From Sphaerobacter sp. (GTDB lineage Bacteria > Chloroflexota > Chloroflexia > Thermomicrobiales > Thermomicrobiaceae): a stretch of DNA of 64,000 bases. Positions 45,659 through 54,968 of this stretch are shown here, one piece after another. Position 1 is the stretch's first letter, and every line of letters starts with the position of its first letter. A program made the position numbers and the translations under genes. The stretch covers positions 42,050 to 106,049 of the forward strand of contig JASBVL010000011.1 in NCBI GenBank assembly GCA_029961075.1, in the 5' to 3' direction. Under the pieces are notes generated by a model. That model saw only the letters and a program-made list of their open reading frames with translations, made no database searches and was not told the DNA's origin.

Positions 45659-47161
45659 GTGAGGCAACGACCCTTGAAGGACGCAGACCCCTACCCCCGC
45701 GCCACCCACAGCCCGATCGAGCGGCTGCGCGGGATGGTGGACATCGACCCGGCACGCTACCAGGCACGGCGCGTCGCGCTCGATCGCATCCTCGCCACCT
45801 TCGACCGGCACGGCTATCGGCCCATCGAGACGCCGGTCGTCGAGCCGACCGAGCTCTTCCTCCGCAAGTCGGGCGGCGAGCGCGTCGCGCAGATGTACGC
45901 CTTCCACTACCGCGACCGTGAGATCGCCCTGCGCCCGGAGCACACGGCGTCGGTGCTGCGCATGTACGCCGACTCGCTGCAGGGCGAGCCGCTCCCGCTG
46001 CGGCTGGCCTACGCCGGCCCGGTCTTCCGCTACGAGAAGCCGCAGGCCGGCCGGACGCGCCAGTTCACCGAGGTGGGCTGCGAATTGCTCGGCGCGGAGG
46101 GGCCGGCAGCCGACGCCGAGGTGATCCACCTCGCGCTCGAGGGGCTGCGGGCCGTCGGCGTCGACGGCCGCCTTGTCCTCGGGCACATCGGCATCGTGCT
46201 CGACTTCCTGAATCGCCTGCCACTGCGCCAGCGCGCCCGCGACTGGCTGATCTGGAGTATGGAGCGCCTGCGCAAAGGGCAGGACGTCGACCCGGAGGCG
46301 GCGCTGGCCGGGCTGGTGACCGGCGACCGCCTGGCCACTGTCTTCACCGAGATGAGCGCGACGCTGAAGGATATCCCGCCGGATCAGCTCGAGGGCTGGG
46401 TCCTGGCGATCCTCCGCGAGGTGGGCGTGCAGGTGCAGGGCGGCACGCGCTCGCCGGAGGAGATCGTGGCCGGGCTGATCGCCAAGATGCACCGCCAGAG
46501 CGATGCGGCGGACGTGCGCCGCGCCTTCGACTTCGTGCGGGAGCTGGCCGCGGTGCAGGGCGCGCCGGGCGAGGTGCTCCCGGCCGTCCGCGCGCTGACG
46601 CACCGGCACGGGTTGGACGACGCGCCGATCGAGCGGCTCGAGCGCGTGCTCGACCTCCTCGCCGCCTACGGGCACCCGGTCGACGCCATCGAACTGAGCC
46701 TCGGCCTGGGGCGCGGGCTGCACTACTACACCGGGATGCTGTTCGAAATCTACCCGGCGGGCCAACCGGGCCTTCAGCTCTGCGGCGGCGGGCGCTACGA
46801 CGACCTGGCGCAGATGCTCGGCACGCGCCAGCCCCTTCCGGCCTGCGGCTTCTCCTACGGGCTGGAGCGGGTGGTCGGCGTGGCCGGCATCACGGCCGCG
46901 GCCCCGGTGCCGGAGGTGCTGGTCGTGCCGCGCACGCCCGCCGCCGCCGCCGCCGCCATCCACCTGAGCGAGCGGCTGCGCGGTGAGGGGCGGCGGGTCG
47001 AGATCGACGTCCGCGGCCGCTCGGTGCAGTCCAGCCGCCGGTACGCGCTGCGGCGCGGCATTCCCGAGGTACGCGTGGTCGACGAGACCGGCCAGGTCAC
47101 GGTCGAGCCGGTCCAGCGGCGGGATCCCGCCGCCCCGACGGCGGAGGCGAGCGATGACTGA
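45659..47161 (+). CDS. hisZ: HisS-like protein, probably ATP phosphoribosyltransferase regulatory subunit
   Basis: About 500 residues. A GTG at 45659 is the longest start; a TTG at 45674 with GTGAGG nine bases upstream is an alternative. Class II synthetase fold: ALRPEHTASVLRM, motif 2 FRYEKPQAGRTRQFTEVGCE, the histidine-site LGRGLHYYTGMLFE (H in place of the usual D in RGLDYY) and motif 3 GFSYGLERV. The C-terminal domain resembles the HisRS anticodon-binding domain, which most HisZ proteins lack. Location directly before hisG and hisD favours HisZ, but a true histidyl-tRNA synthetase is not excluded. The end overlaps hisG by 8 bp. Confidence 0.7.
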   Translation: MRQRPLKDADPYPRATHSPIERLRGMVDIDPARYQARRVALDRILATFDRHGYRPIETPVVEPTELFLRKSGGERVAQMYAFHYRDREIALRPEHTASVLRMYADSLQGEPLPLRLAYAGPVFRYEKPQAGRTRQFTEVGCELLGAEGPAADAEVIHLALEGLRAVGVDGRLVLGHIGIVLDFLNRLPLRQRARDWLIWSMERLRKGQDVDPEAALAGLVTGDRLATVFTEMSATLKDIPPDQLEGWVLAILREVGVQVQGGTRSPEEIVAGLIAKMHRQSDAADVRRAFDFVRELAAVQGAPGEVLPAVRALTHRHGLDDAPIERLERVLDLLAAYGHPVDAIELSLGLGRGLHYYTGMLFEIYPAGQPGLQLCGGGRYDDLAQMLGTRQPLPACGFSYGLERVVGVAGITAAAPVPEVLVVPRTPAAAAAAIHLSERLRGEGRRVEIDVRGRSVQSSRRYALRRGIPEVRVVDETGQVTVEPVQRRDPAAPTAEASDD

Positions 47162-48179
47162 GCCCCTGCGCCTGGCGCTGAGCTCGAAGGGCGCGTACGA
47201 GGAGGCGACCCTCCGCTTCCTGGAGCGCGCCGGGCTCACCGTCTGGCGGCCGAACCCGCGACAGTACGTCGGTCGCATCAACGGGGTGCCGCACGTCGAG
47301 GTGCTGTTCCAGCGCACCGAGGACATCGTGCACAAGGTGGCCGACGGCAGCGCCGACCTCGGCATCACCGGTTACGACCTGGTAGCCGAGCACGGCGGCG
47401 ACTCCCCGAACCTGCACGTCGTCATCGACGATCTCGGCTTCCGCCACTGCGAGCTGGTGCTCGCCGTCCCCGAGGGCTGGCTCGACATCACGACTGTGGC
47501 CGATCTGGCCGACCTCTCGGTCGACCTGCGCCGCACCGGCCGCACGCTGCGCGTCGCCACCAAGTTCCCCAACCTGACGCGGGATTTCCTCTACCGCCAC
47601 GGGGTGAACTACTTCGCGCTCGTCGACGCCCACGGAGCGCTCGAGGCCGCGCCGACCCTCGGCTACGCCGACATCATCGCCGATCTGAGCGAGACCGGCG
47701 TGACGCTGCGCGACAACCGGCTCCGGGTGCTCGACGGCGGCGTCATCCTGCGGGCGCACGCCTGCCTGATCGCCTCGCTGCGCACCCTGCGGGACCAGCC
47801 GGCCAAGCTCGAGGCGGCCCGCACCATCGTTGAGCTCTGCGAGGCGCGGCTCCGCACCCGCCAGTTCCGCCTGATCACGGCCAACGTCCAGGGAGAGTCG
47901 GCCGAGGCGGTTGCCCAGCACGTCATCAGCCAGGTGGAGACGGCGGGCGAGCAGGGACCGACCATCGCCGACGTCTACCCCAAGCAGGGCCCCATCGACG
48001 GCGGCTCGCGCTGGTATGGGGTCACCATCATCGTCCCAGCCCACCTGCTGCTCGCCGCCGTGGATCACCTGCGACGCGCCGGGAGCAGCGGCATTACCGT
48101 CACCTCGCCCGACTACGTCTTCGACGCCTGTTCACCGGCCTACGAGCGCCTGCTGCGCGCTCTGGAGGAAGCGCCATGA
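47154..48179 (+). CDS. hisG: ATP phosphoribosyltransferase, long form
   Basis: 341 residues. The catalytic part (1-225) has LALSSKGAYEEATLRFLERAG, DLGITGYDLVAEHG and a LGYADIIADLSETGVTLRDN phosphoribosyl-diphosphate loop. The last 100 residues form the extra ACT-like histidine-binding domain (about 230-335) of long-form HisG, which normally does not need HisZ. It catalyses the first step of histidine synthesis. The ATG overlaps the upstream gene by 8 bp and its stop overlaps hisD as ATGA. Confidence 0.9.
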   Translation: MTEPLRLALSSKGAYEEATLRFLERAGLTVWRPNPRQYVGRINGVPHVEVLFQRTEDIVHKVADGSADLGITGYDLVAEHGGDSPNLHVVIDDLGFRHCELVLAVPEGWLDITTVADLADLSVDLRRTGRTLRVATKFPNLTRDFLYRHGVNYFALVDAHGALEAAPTLGYADIIADLSETGVTLRDNRLRVLDGGVILRAHACLIASLRTLRDQPAKLEAARTIVELCEARLRTRQFRLITANVQGESAEAVAQHVISQVETAGEQGPTIADVYPKQGPIDGGSRWYGVTIIVPAHLLLAAVDHLRRAGSSGITVTSPDYVFDACSPAYERLLRALEEAP

Positions 48180-49519
48180 CCAGCTTCGCCACTGTCCGCG
48201 TGGTGCACGATCCCGTGGCCGCGCGGGAGTTCCTGCTGCGGCAACGACGCCTGGAGGAGACGACGCTCCCCGAGCGGGTGCGGGAGGGCATCCGCGCCGT
48301 CTTCGGCGCCGACCTCCGCGCCGCCGAGGTCGTGGACCGCATCATCGCCGACGTCCGCCGGGATGGCGACGCGGCCCTGCGCCGCTACACCCAGTTGCTG
48401 GACGGGGCGGCCATCGACGACCTGGAGGTGAGCCAGGACGAGATCGCCGCGGCGAGCGCCAGCGTGGCGCCGGAGGTGTTGGACGCGCTGCGCTTCGCCC
48501 GCGACCGCATCGACGCCTTCCACCGTCACCAGCTCCGCTCCTCCTGGATGCACTTCGACGCGGACGGCGCCCTCGGGCAACTCCTCCGCCCGCTGGAGCG
48601 GGTCGGGATCTACACCCCCGCGGGCCGCGCCCCGTACCCCTCGTCACTCCTGATGTCGGCGGTGCCGGCGCGCGTAGCCGGCGTCGAGGAGGTGATCGTC
48701 TGCGCGCCCCCGGAGCGCGACGGCCGGGTCTCGCCCCTGATCCTCGCGGCGGCGCAGGTCGCCGGGGTCGATCGGGTCTTCAAGGTCGGCGGGGCGCAGG
48801 CCATCGCCGCGCTGGCCTACGGCACCGAGAGCGTGCCGCGCGTCGACAAGATCCTCGGGCCGGGCAACATCTTCGTGGTGCTGGCCAAGCGCCGGGTCTA
48901 CGGCGAGGTCGACATCGACCAGCTTCCCGGCCCGACCGAGACGCTGCTCATCGCCGACGAGAGCGCCGACCCTGCCCTGTGCGCGGCCGACCTGCTCGCC
49001 CAGGCCGAGCACGACCCGCTCGCCAGCCCGATTCTGCTGACCACGTCGGCGCGCCTGGCCGCGGCGGTCGAGCGGGAGCTCGCCGCGCAGCTCCCGACGC
49101 TGGAGCGAGCCGAGGTGGCGGGGCAGGCGCTGGCCACCAACGGGTTGATCGCCGTCGTGCCCGATCTGCCGACGGCCTTCGACCTCGCCAACGCCTACGC
49201 GCCGGAGCACCTCTGCCTGCTGCTGGCCGAGCCGTGGGCGCACCTGGACCGGGTGCGGCACGCCGGTGGCGTCTTCCTCGGGGAGTCGTCGCCGGAGGTG
49301 CTGGGCGACTACACCGCGGGACCGAGCCACGTCATGCCGACCGGGCAGACGGCCCGCTTCTCTTCACCGATCAACGTCGAGCAGTTCCTGAAGATCATCA
49401 GCGTGGTGGGGATCAACCGCGACGGGCTGGCCCGGCTCGGCCCGCCGGCCGCGACCCTCGCCCGCGCCGAGGGCCTGACCGGGCACGCCCGCGCCATCGA
49501 GCGCCGCCTGGCGCAGTAG
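48176..49519 (+). CDS. hisD: histidinol dehydrogenase
   Basis: 447 residues. Family motifs: [67 protein letters not shown] (zinc region) and [17 protein letters not shown], with the catalytic EH pair in AYAPEHLCL. Performs the last two steps of histidine synthesis. Third gene of the his operon; a decayed exporter gene and then convergent ruvA follow. Confidence 0.95.
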   Translation: MTSFATVRVVHDPVAAREFLLRQRRLEETTLPERVREGIRAVFGADLRAAEVVDRIIADVRRDGDAALRRYTQLLDGAAIDDLEVSQDEIAAASASVAPEVLDALRFARDRIDAFHRHQLRSSWMHFDADGALGQLLRPLERVGIYTPAGRAPYPSSLLMSAVPARVAGVEEVIVCAPPERDGRVSPLILAAAQVAGVDRVFKVGGAQAIAALAYGTESVPRVDKILGPGNIFVVLAKRRVYGEVDIDQLPGPTETLLIADESADPALCAADLLAQAEHDPLASPILLTTSARLAAAVERELAAQLPTLERAEVAGQALATNGLIAVVPDLPTAFDLANAYAPEHLCLLLAEPWAHLDRVRHAGGVFLGESSPEVLGDYTAGPSHVMPTGQTARFSSPINVEQFLKIISVVGINRDGLARLGPPAATLARAEGLTGHARAIERRLAQ

Positions 49520-49579
49520 AACGGAGAACCGGCCAAGCGACCGGTGCGGCGGGGCGGACCCTCACTCAGCCGTGCCCGT

Positions 49580-49765
49580 GCTGCGGCCTTCCGCCTTGCG
49601 CCCCAGGACGCGCGCCTGCTCGACGTCCGCCTGCGGCGCCCCACCCTGGCTGACGTCTTCCTGGGCCTGAGCGGTGCCCCGGCAGCGTCGTGCTGCTCTT
49701 CCGCTCCGTCGTCGGCGGTGTCATGCAGACGCCGGGCGCGTCCTATGTCAACTTCGTGGTGGAGC
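49580..49765 (+). pseudogene. DrrA/DrrB-type exporter remnants
   Basis: The first piece (49580-49677) ends LLDVRLRRPTLADVFLGLSG, the usual C-terminus of DrrA-type ABC ATPases. The second (49685-49765), in another frame, reads VVLLFRSVVGG then VMQTPGASYVNFVV, matching the first membrane segment and loop of DrrB-type permeases. Both are fragments; the bulk of each gene is missing. A deletion fused the two ends between hisD and ruvA. Confidence 0.65.
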
Positions 49766-49884
49766 TGCTCGTCCGAGATCCGGAGGCCGTGCAGGTCAGG
49801 GGCTTGGCGGGGACCCTCTTCCGCCGCCTGGGCCGCGCCGGAGGGGCCGCACGCCGGCCTGGCCGGCCTCCCCAGCGAGCCCGC

Positions 49885-50466
49885 TCAGGAGCGCGCCAGC
49901 GCCTGAAGCGCGGCGAACACGCGCTCCTCCACCGTTTGCCCCTCGCGCCGCTCCACCCGTGCCAGTGCGGCGCGCGCCTCGGCGCCGGTGTACCCAAGGG
50001 CCTGCAGTGCCTCGATCACCTCGGCGTCGGCCGCCGTGAGGGGTTGCCCGCCCACGCCGAACGCCTCGGGCAACTTGCCGCGCAACTCCAGGATGACGCG
50101 GCTGGCCGTCTTTTTCCCGAGGCCAGGAACGCGACTGAGCGCGGCGACATCCTCGTCATGGATGGCCCGCTGCACCTCGGCGGGCGGCGCGGCCGAGAGC
50201 ACGTTGAGGGCGACCCGCGGCCCGACCCCGCTCACGGTCAGCAGCAGCTCAAAGAGCTGCAACTCCTCGGGCGTGCTGAAGCCGTAGAGCGTCAGCTCGT
50301 CCTCGCGCACGCGCAGGTGCGTGTAGAGCTCGACCCGCTCCCCGACGTCGCCGATGTCGTTCATCGTGGTCTGCGAGGTCAGCACGCGGACGATCAACCC
50401 GTGCAGGTCGATCAGCACCATCCCGGGGTGCTTGGCGTAGATCGGTCCGCGGATCCCGCTAATCAT
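49885..50466 (-). CDS. ruvA: Holliday junction branch migration protein RuvA
   Basis: 193 residues from the ATG at 50466. N-terminal OB domain (MISGIRGPIY), helix-hairpin-helix pair LTVSGVGPRVALNVLSA and LSRVPGLGKKTASRVILELRGKL, an acidic linker and the C-terminal RuvB-binding domain (EVIEALQALGYTGAEARAAL). Binds four-way junctions with RuvB. It overlaps the upstream amidohydrolase by 8 bp. No ruvB is seen in the window. Confidence 0.94.
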   Translation of the reverse strand: MISGIRGPIYAKHPGMVLIDLHGLIVRVLTSQTTMNDIGDVGERVELYTHLRVREDELTLYGFSTPEELQLFELLLTVSGVGPRVALNVLSAAPPAEVQRAIHDEDVAALSRVPGLGKKTASRVILELRGKLPEAFGVGGQPLTAADAEVIEALQALGYTGAEARAALARVERREGQTVEERVFAALQALARS

Positions 50467-51322
50467 CGGCAGCCCTGCTCTCGGCAAGACGGTAGACGCG
50501 CGCGGCGTTCCCGCCCAGCACCGCCCCCAGCTCCTCCGCGCGCAGGCCCGCCGCGCGCACGCGGCGCAGGAAGCGATCCTGCCGCAGCACCGGGTAGTCC
50601 GACGCCAGCAGGACGCGCTCCGGCCCGACGATGTCGAGCACCGTCCGGAAGACCGCGAAGCGGTACAGATAGGTCGAGGCGGCCGTGTCGTACGCCACGT
50701 TGCGGGCCAGCTCGGCCACCTCCGGCATGAGCTCGTAGAACGGCAGCCCACCGCCCCAGTGCGCCGCGACGACCCGCAGCTCCGGGTAGGCGGCGAGGAA
50801 GTGCGCGAACTTCTCCGGCGTCGCCGTCCCCTTGCCGGGATAGGTATGGCCGACCGGCTCGCTCACGTGGGCCATGACCGGCCGGTCCGCGTGCAGGCAG
50901 GCCGCCACCAGCTCAGCCAGGGGCGCCGGCTCGCGGAAGTCGAAATCCTGGGCGTCCGCGTTCACCTCGCCGATCCCGACCGCGCCGAGGGCGAAGCAGC
51001 GCGCCGCTTCCGCGGCGGCACCCGGCGCGGTCGGCACGACGATGGCCAGCCAGCTCAGCCGGTCCGGGTAGGCCGCCGCCACCGCGGCCATGTAGTCGTT
51101 GTGCAGCCGGCAGAGGCCGGGATCGCGCCAGGGGAAGCCGGCGATCACCGCGCGGTCGATCCCGGCCGCGTCCATGCTGGCGATGAGGTCCTCCGCGGGC
51201 ACCAAGGCCGCCCGGGGGTTGGCGTAGAGGTGCGCGAACCAGGGGTCGCGCGCGACATACGCGGCACGGCCCCGGCAGATCTCCGGGGGGAAGACGTGCG
51301 TATGCGCGTCGATGACCGGCAT
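50459..51322 (-). CDS. amidohydrolase-family metal-dependent hydrolase/decarboxylase
   Basis: 287 residues from the ATG at 51322 (AAGGAGCGGGC upstream). TIM-barrel amidohydrolase: DAHTHVFPPE at the start gives the HxH metal ligands, VMAHVSEPVGH (about 155) and RVVAAHWGGGLPFYE (about 190) supply further histidines, and LLASDYPVLRQDRFLRR near the end holds the catalytic aspartate. Resembles the ACMSD-like group (decarboxylases and hydrolases). Substrate unknown. It overlaps ruvA by 8 bp. Confidence 0.85.
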   Translation of the reverse strand: MPVIDAHTHVFPPEICRGRAAYVARDPWFAHLYANPRAALVPAEDLIASMDAAGIDRAVIAGFPWRDPGLCRLHNDYMAAVAAAYPDRLSWLAIVVPTAPGAAAEAARCFALGAVGIGEVNADAQDFDFREPAPLAELVAACLHADRPVMAHVSEPVGHTYPGKGTATPEKFAHFLAAYPELRVVAAHWGGGLPFYELMPEVAELARNVAYDTAASTYLYRFAVFRTVLDIVGPERVLLASDYPVLRQDRFLRRVRAAGLRAEELGAVLGGNAARVYRLAESRAADD

Positions 51323-51363
51323 CGACGCCCGCTCCTTCACTCCGTGCCTGATGGCACCCGGCC

Positions 51364-52254
51364 CTACGCGCCGCCCATGAACAGGATGACCGCGACGATG
51401 GCCACGAAGACCAGCAGCCCGATCAGCACGAGCACCGGCACCAGCACGGCGCCCCGGCCAGCGGCCGGCTCGGCCGGCGCCGGCTCGAGCGTGGCCCCCT
51501 CCGGCATCATCCAGGCCACCACCGCGCTGACGTTGTCGTTCGAGTCCCGCGCCAGGGCTGCCTGGACCAGCTCGCGGGCCGCCTCCTCCGGCGGGGCGCT
51601 CAGCGCGATGCGGGCCAGCGACTCTTCATCGAGGTAGTCATGGACCCCGTCTGTGGTGAGGACCAGCCGATCATCCGGCAGCAAGCGGATCTCGAAGATG
51701 TCGACGTCGACCCGCGGGCGATGGCCCAGCGCCCGGGTGATGATGTTCCGGTGCTGGCTCTCCCGCGCCTCTTCCTGGGTCATCGCCCCCGCGGCGACCT
51801 GCTCAGCCACCAGTGAATGGTCGCGCGTGATCTGGGTCGCGCGGTTGGCGCGGATCAAATAGGCACGGCTGTCGCCGACGTTCCCGATGGTCAGGTCATT
51901 CCCGCGGATCACCGCGGCGACCAGGGTCGTGCCCATCATGTTCTCGTCGCCGCTGGCCGACCCATTCTCGTAGATCACCTGGTTGGCGTGGCGGAACGCC
52001 TGCTTCAAGCGCTGCGGGACCTCCGTGGGGCCGAGCTCGGCCCCGTAGAAGTCCTCCCGCAGGGTGTCGATCGCGATCTGCGCCGCGACCTCGCCCCGCT
52101 GGTATCCACCCATCCCGTCGGCAACGGCCAAGAGCACGCCGTGGGACTCCGCCAGATCGCCCGACGGGTCCGCGATAATGATGGCGTCTTCGTTCTGCTC
52201 GCGGAAGGTCCCGGTGTCGGTCGCCGCGCCGACCGCCACACGCATCTCAGCCAC
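51364..52254 (-). CDS. PP2C-type Ser/Thr phosphatase with membrane anchor
   Basis: 296 residues (GTG at 52254; an ATG at 52245 is an alternative). PP2C motifs: TGTFREQNEDAI, VADGMGGYQRGEVAA (metal ligands), MGTTLVAAV, GNVGDSRAYLI, LTTDGVHDYLD and DNVSAVVAW. An alanine-proline linker leads to one C-terminal membrane helix (VPVLVLIGLLVFVAIVAVIL). It removes phosphate from Ser/Thr proteins, usually opposite a kinase; no kinase gene is seen in the window. Confidence 0.92.
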   Translation of the reverse strand: MAEMRVAVGAATDTGTFREQNEDAIIIADPSGDLAESHGVLLAVADGMGGYQRGEVAAQIAIDTLREDFYGAELGPTEVPQRLKQAFRHANQVIYENGSASGDENMMGTTLVAAVIRGNDLTIGNVGDSRAYLIRANRATQITRDHSLVAEQVAAGAMTQEEARESQHRNIITRALGHRPRVDVDIFEIRLLPDDRLVLTTDGVHDYLDEESLARIALSAPPEEAARELVQAALARDSNDNVSAVVAWMMPEGATLEPAPAEPAAGRGAVLVPVLVLIGLLVFVAIVAVILFMGGA

Positions 52255-52329
52255 TGGATCGTGCCCCTACCCTCGGCACCGTGCCATGCTCGCCAGCCAC
52301 GGTGAATGATCCCCGCTCCTGGCTGCGGA

Positions 52330-52358
52330 ATCCTAGCACAGCGGAGCGCCGCTGACTA
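52330..52358 (-). promoter_or_regulatory. promoter of the PP2C gene
   Basis: Read on the minus strand: TAGTCA, 17-bp spacer, TG-C-TAGGAT (extended -10). Confidence 0.5.
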
Positions 52359-52386
52359 TGCACCCCCACATCGGTGCCGCTCCCTG

Positions 52387-52395
52387 TGCTACCAT
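52387..52395 (+). promoter_or_regulatory. promoter of the lipoprotein-MFS pair
   Basis: TG-C-TACCAT, an extended -10, about 32 bp before the lipoprotein start. Confidence 0.45.
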
Positions 52396-52426
52396 TCCCC
52401 GAGCGGCTTGAGCCTGACATGGAGAC

Positions 52427-53155
52427 GTGGCGCTGATGCGACCGCCCCCGTTCGTGCGACTCTCGCCTGTCATCCTCGTGCTGATCCTGGGTCTACTGGC
52501 CTGCGGCCGCTCCGCGCCGACGCCGACCCCAGCGCCCTCGCCCCAGGCGCTCATCGAGGCCGCCACCGCCCGCTTCGCTGAGCTCCAGACGGCCCACTTC
52601 GTCCTCACCATCGAGGGCGATGTCTTCCTCGATCCCCAGCAGAGCCTGACCCTCCGCGGTGCCGAGGGGAACATCCAGCGCCCCGATCGCGCGGCCACCA
52701 AGGCCGACCTGGGCTTCGCCGGTGCCACCATCTCGGTCGAGCTCGTGTCGCTGGGCCCCGACCAGTACATGACGAACTTCCTCACCGGGAGGTGGGAGCA
52801 GGCACCCGCGGATCTTGCCTACAACCCGGCCGTGCTCTTCGACCCCGAGCGCGGCATCCAGGCCGTCCTCCGCGCGACGCGCGACGTGACGCTGGTGGGG
52901 AACGAGACGGTGGCCGGCGTCGCGGCCCGCCATCTGCGCGGCGTGGCCCCGCGGGCGGCAGTGACCCCGGTGACGGGTGCTGCCTTCCACGCCGATCCGA
53001 TCGACTTCGACCTGTGGATCGACGCCGAAACGTCGGACATCCTGAAGGTCGTGCTCCACGACACGGCCGCCGCGCAGGGAGCGATCCCGGCGACATGGAC
53101 GCTCGAGCTGAGCAGGCACAACGAGCCGGTGCACATCGAGCGACCGGCGACCTAG
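52427..53155 (+). CDS. LppX/LprG-family lipoprotein
   Basis: 242 residues (GTG at 52427; an ATG at 52436 is also possible). A signal peptide with lipobox LLAC (cleavage before the cysteine near residue 26) is followed by a proline-threonine linker. The body matches the LppX_LprAFG fold: helix ALIEAATARFAELQTAHFVL, strand-rich core with GAEGNIQRPDRAATKADL and YMTNFLTGRWEQAPADL, and ending IDAETSDILKVVLHD. Such proteins carry lipids in a hydrophobic pocket. The MFS exporter begins 20 bp downstream, as in the mycobacterial lprG-P55 pair. Confidence 0.78.
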   Translation: MALMRPPPFVRLSPVILVLILGLLACGRSAPTPTPAPSPQALIEAATARFAELQTAHFVLTIEGDVFLDPQQSLTLRGAEGNIQRPDRAATKADLGFAGATISVELVSLGPDQYMTNFLTGRWEQAPADLAYNPAVLFDPERGIQAVLRATRDVTLVGNETVAGVAARHLRGVAPRAAVTPVTGAAFHADPIDFDLWIDAETSDILKVVLHDTAAAQGAIPATWTLELSRHNEPVHIERPAT

Positions 53156-53175
53156 CGGCCGGGCACGCGGCGCCC

Positions 53176-54702
53176 GTGGAGGCAGCCCCGCGGCCGGTGC
53201 GGCAGTTGGTCCCGGTCCTGCTCGTCGTCCTCGTCGCGGCCCTGGACGTGACGGTCATCGCCCCCATTCTCCCGGCCGTCCTGGTCGATCTGCGCGTCAA
53301 CTCGGCCGAGGCCGACCGCTACGTCTGGATCGTCAGCGGCTACCTGCTGGCCTACACCCTCACCATCCCGGTGATGGGCCGCGTCTCCGACATTTTCGGG
53401 CGCCGGGCGACCTTCCTCGTCGCCCTCGGCGTCTTCCTTGCCGGCTCGGCGGCCTGCGCCGTGGCCGGCTCGCTCCCCGCCATCATCGCCGCCCGGGTGC
53501 TCCAGGGGCTCGGGGGCGGGGCGATGGTGCCGGTCGCCATGGCGGCCGTCGGCGACCTGCTGCCCCCGGCGCGGCGTGCCGGCGCCCTCGGCGTCGTCGC
53601 CGCGGTCGACACGCTGGGCTGGGTGCTCGGCCCGCTCTGGGGCGCCGCGATCGAGCAGCTCACCGGGGACTGGCGCTGGATCTTCGCCCTGAACCTGCCG
53701 ATCGGCGCCGCCGCGGCCCTCGTGCTGGCGCGCCTGTGGCGCGGCGCGCCGCTGGCGGGGCCGCGCCGCGCGCCGTTCGACCTGCCTGGCGCGCTGCTCC
53801 TGACCGCCGCGCTGCTCTGCCTGAGTCTCGGCCTGTCGGTCACGGCCGAATTGCCGGGCGGTGCCAACCGCGCCCTCGGGGCCGCCCCGAACCCGCTGAG
53901 CGCCTATCGCCTGCCGCTCGTCACCGCAGGCATTGTCGCCTTCGCCGGCCTCGTCGCCGTCGAGTGGCGCGCGGCGCATCCCCTGATCCCGCTCGGGCTC
54001 TTCGGCCAGCGCCGGTTCGCCGCCGGCAACGTCACCAACTTCCTCATCGGCGCGGCCCTGATGGTGGCAATGGTCAACGTGCCCCTGCTGACCGCGCTGC
54101 AGGTCGACGCGGCCCAGGTCAGTCGCGTCAGCGCCGAGCTGCTGGGCACGTTCTCACTGGCGATGGGCCTCGGCGCGCTGGCCGGCGGGCGGGCCGCGGA
54201 GCGCCTGGGCGACGTCGGGGTCACCCTAGCCGGCCTGCTCGTTGCCGCCGGGGGATTCTGGCACATGAGCGGCTGGGGCGACGCGTTCGCGCGCCCGCGG
54301 ATGGTGCTCGACCTGGCGGTGACCGGCGCCGGGGTGGGACTGGTCATCGCGCCGATTGCCGCGGTGGCCATCAACGCCGCGCGCCGCGGGGACCTCGGCA
54401 TCGCCTCCGGCATCGTGCTCGCCATGCGCCTGCTCGGGATGACGCTCGGCATCTCGGCGCTCACCGCCTGGGGCGTCGATCGCCTGAATCACGCGCTGCG
54501 TTCCCTGCCCCCGGTCACGCAGCAGCCCGGCGAGTCACTGACCGCCTACCTGGCCCGTCAGCAGGAGCTGGCCGTGCAGTATGCCATCCCGGCCACCATG
54601 GCCGTCATTCGCGACACCTTCGCCGCCGCGGCGCTCATCTGCCTGGTGGCCATCATCCCGGCGCTGCTCCTCGCCCGCCGGTCGGGCCGCGCGCGGGGGT
54701 GA
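53176..54702 (+). CDS. MFS drug/lipid exporter (DHA2, P55-like)
   Basis: 508 residues from a GTG. About fourteen membrane helices. MFS motif A appears as GRVSDIFGRRATF after helix 2, motif C-like VDTLGWVLGPLWGA in helix 5, and a short extracytoplasmic stretch (SLPPVTQQPGESLTAYL) precedes the last helices. The paired LppX/LprG-type lipoprotein gene suggests joint export of a lipid or lipoglycan; alternatively a drug efflux pump. Heptamer element E starts one base after its stop. Confidence 0.88.
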   Translation: MEAAPRPVRQLVPVLLVVLVAALDVTVIAPILPAVLVDLRVNSAEADRYVWIVSGYLLAYTLTIPVMGRVSDIFGRRATFLVALGVFLAGSAACAVAGSLPAIIAARVLQGLGGGAMVPVAMAAVGDLLPPARRAGALGVVAAVDTLGWVLGPLWGAAIEQLTGDWRWIFALNLPIGAAAALVLARLWRGAPLAGPRRAPFDLPGALLLTAALLCLSLGLSVTAELPGGANRALGAAPNPLSAYRLPLVTAGIVAFAGLVAVEWRAAHPLIPLGLFGQRRFAAGNVTNFLIGAALMVAMVNVPLLTALQVDAAQVSRVSAELLGTFSLAMGLGALAGGRAAERLGDVGVTLAGLLVAAGGFWHMSGWGDAFARPRMVLDLAVTGAGVGLVIAPIAAVAINAARRGDLGIASGIVLAMRLLGMTLGISALTAWGVDRLNHALRSLPPVTQQPGESLTAYLARQQELAVQYAIPATMAVIRDTFAAAALICLVAIIPALLLARRSGRARG

Positions 54703-54703
54703 G

Positions 54704-54966
54704 GCGTCAGACGTCACGCGCCAAGCGTCATGCGTGGTCCGTATTGCGTATTGCGTGAATCGTGTTCCGTGGGACGGGATGCGTGATGCGTGCCCCGCAC
54801 CGCACCTGCACGCGGTGCCCGCCCTCGCCGAGACGGGGGAGCACCCCTCACCCCCGACCCCTCTCCCAATCCTGGGAGAGGGGAGAATGACGGAACACGC
54901 AGCACGTAATACGCAGTACGCATGACGTGTGACGCATGACGGTTGACGCATGACGCATGACGCCCG
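54704..54966. repeat. heptamer-arm element, copy E
   Basis: Left arm 54704-54794: thirteen 7-bp units. Right arm 54890-54966: eleven ACGNNNN units. The core keeps CCCCTCTCCCA (54858-54868) with TGGGAGAGGGG (54873-54883), a perfect 11-bp stem with a 4-base loop, as in copy A. It fills the gap between the convergent MFS and rpe genes. Confidence 0.85.
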
Positions 54967-54968
54967 CG

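Noticed and set aside
45284..47368. Long minus-strand frame opposite the HisS-like gene
   Set aside because: Shadow frame; the plus strand carries class II synthetase motifs and operon overlaps.
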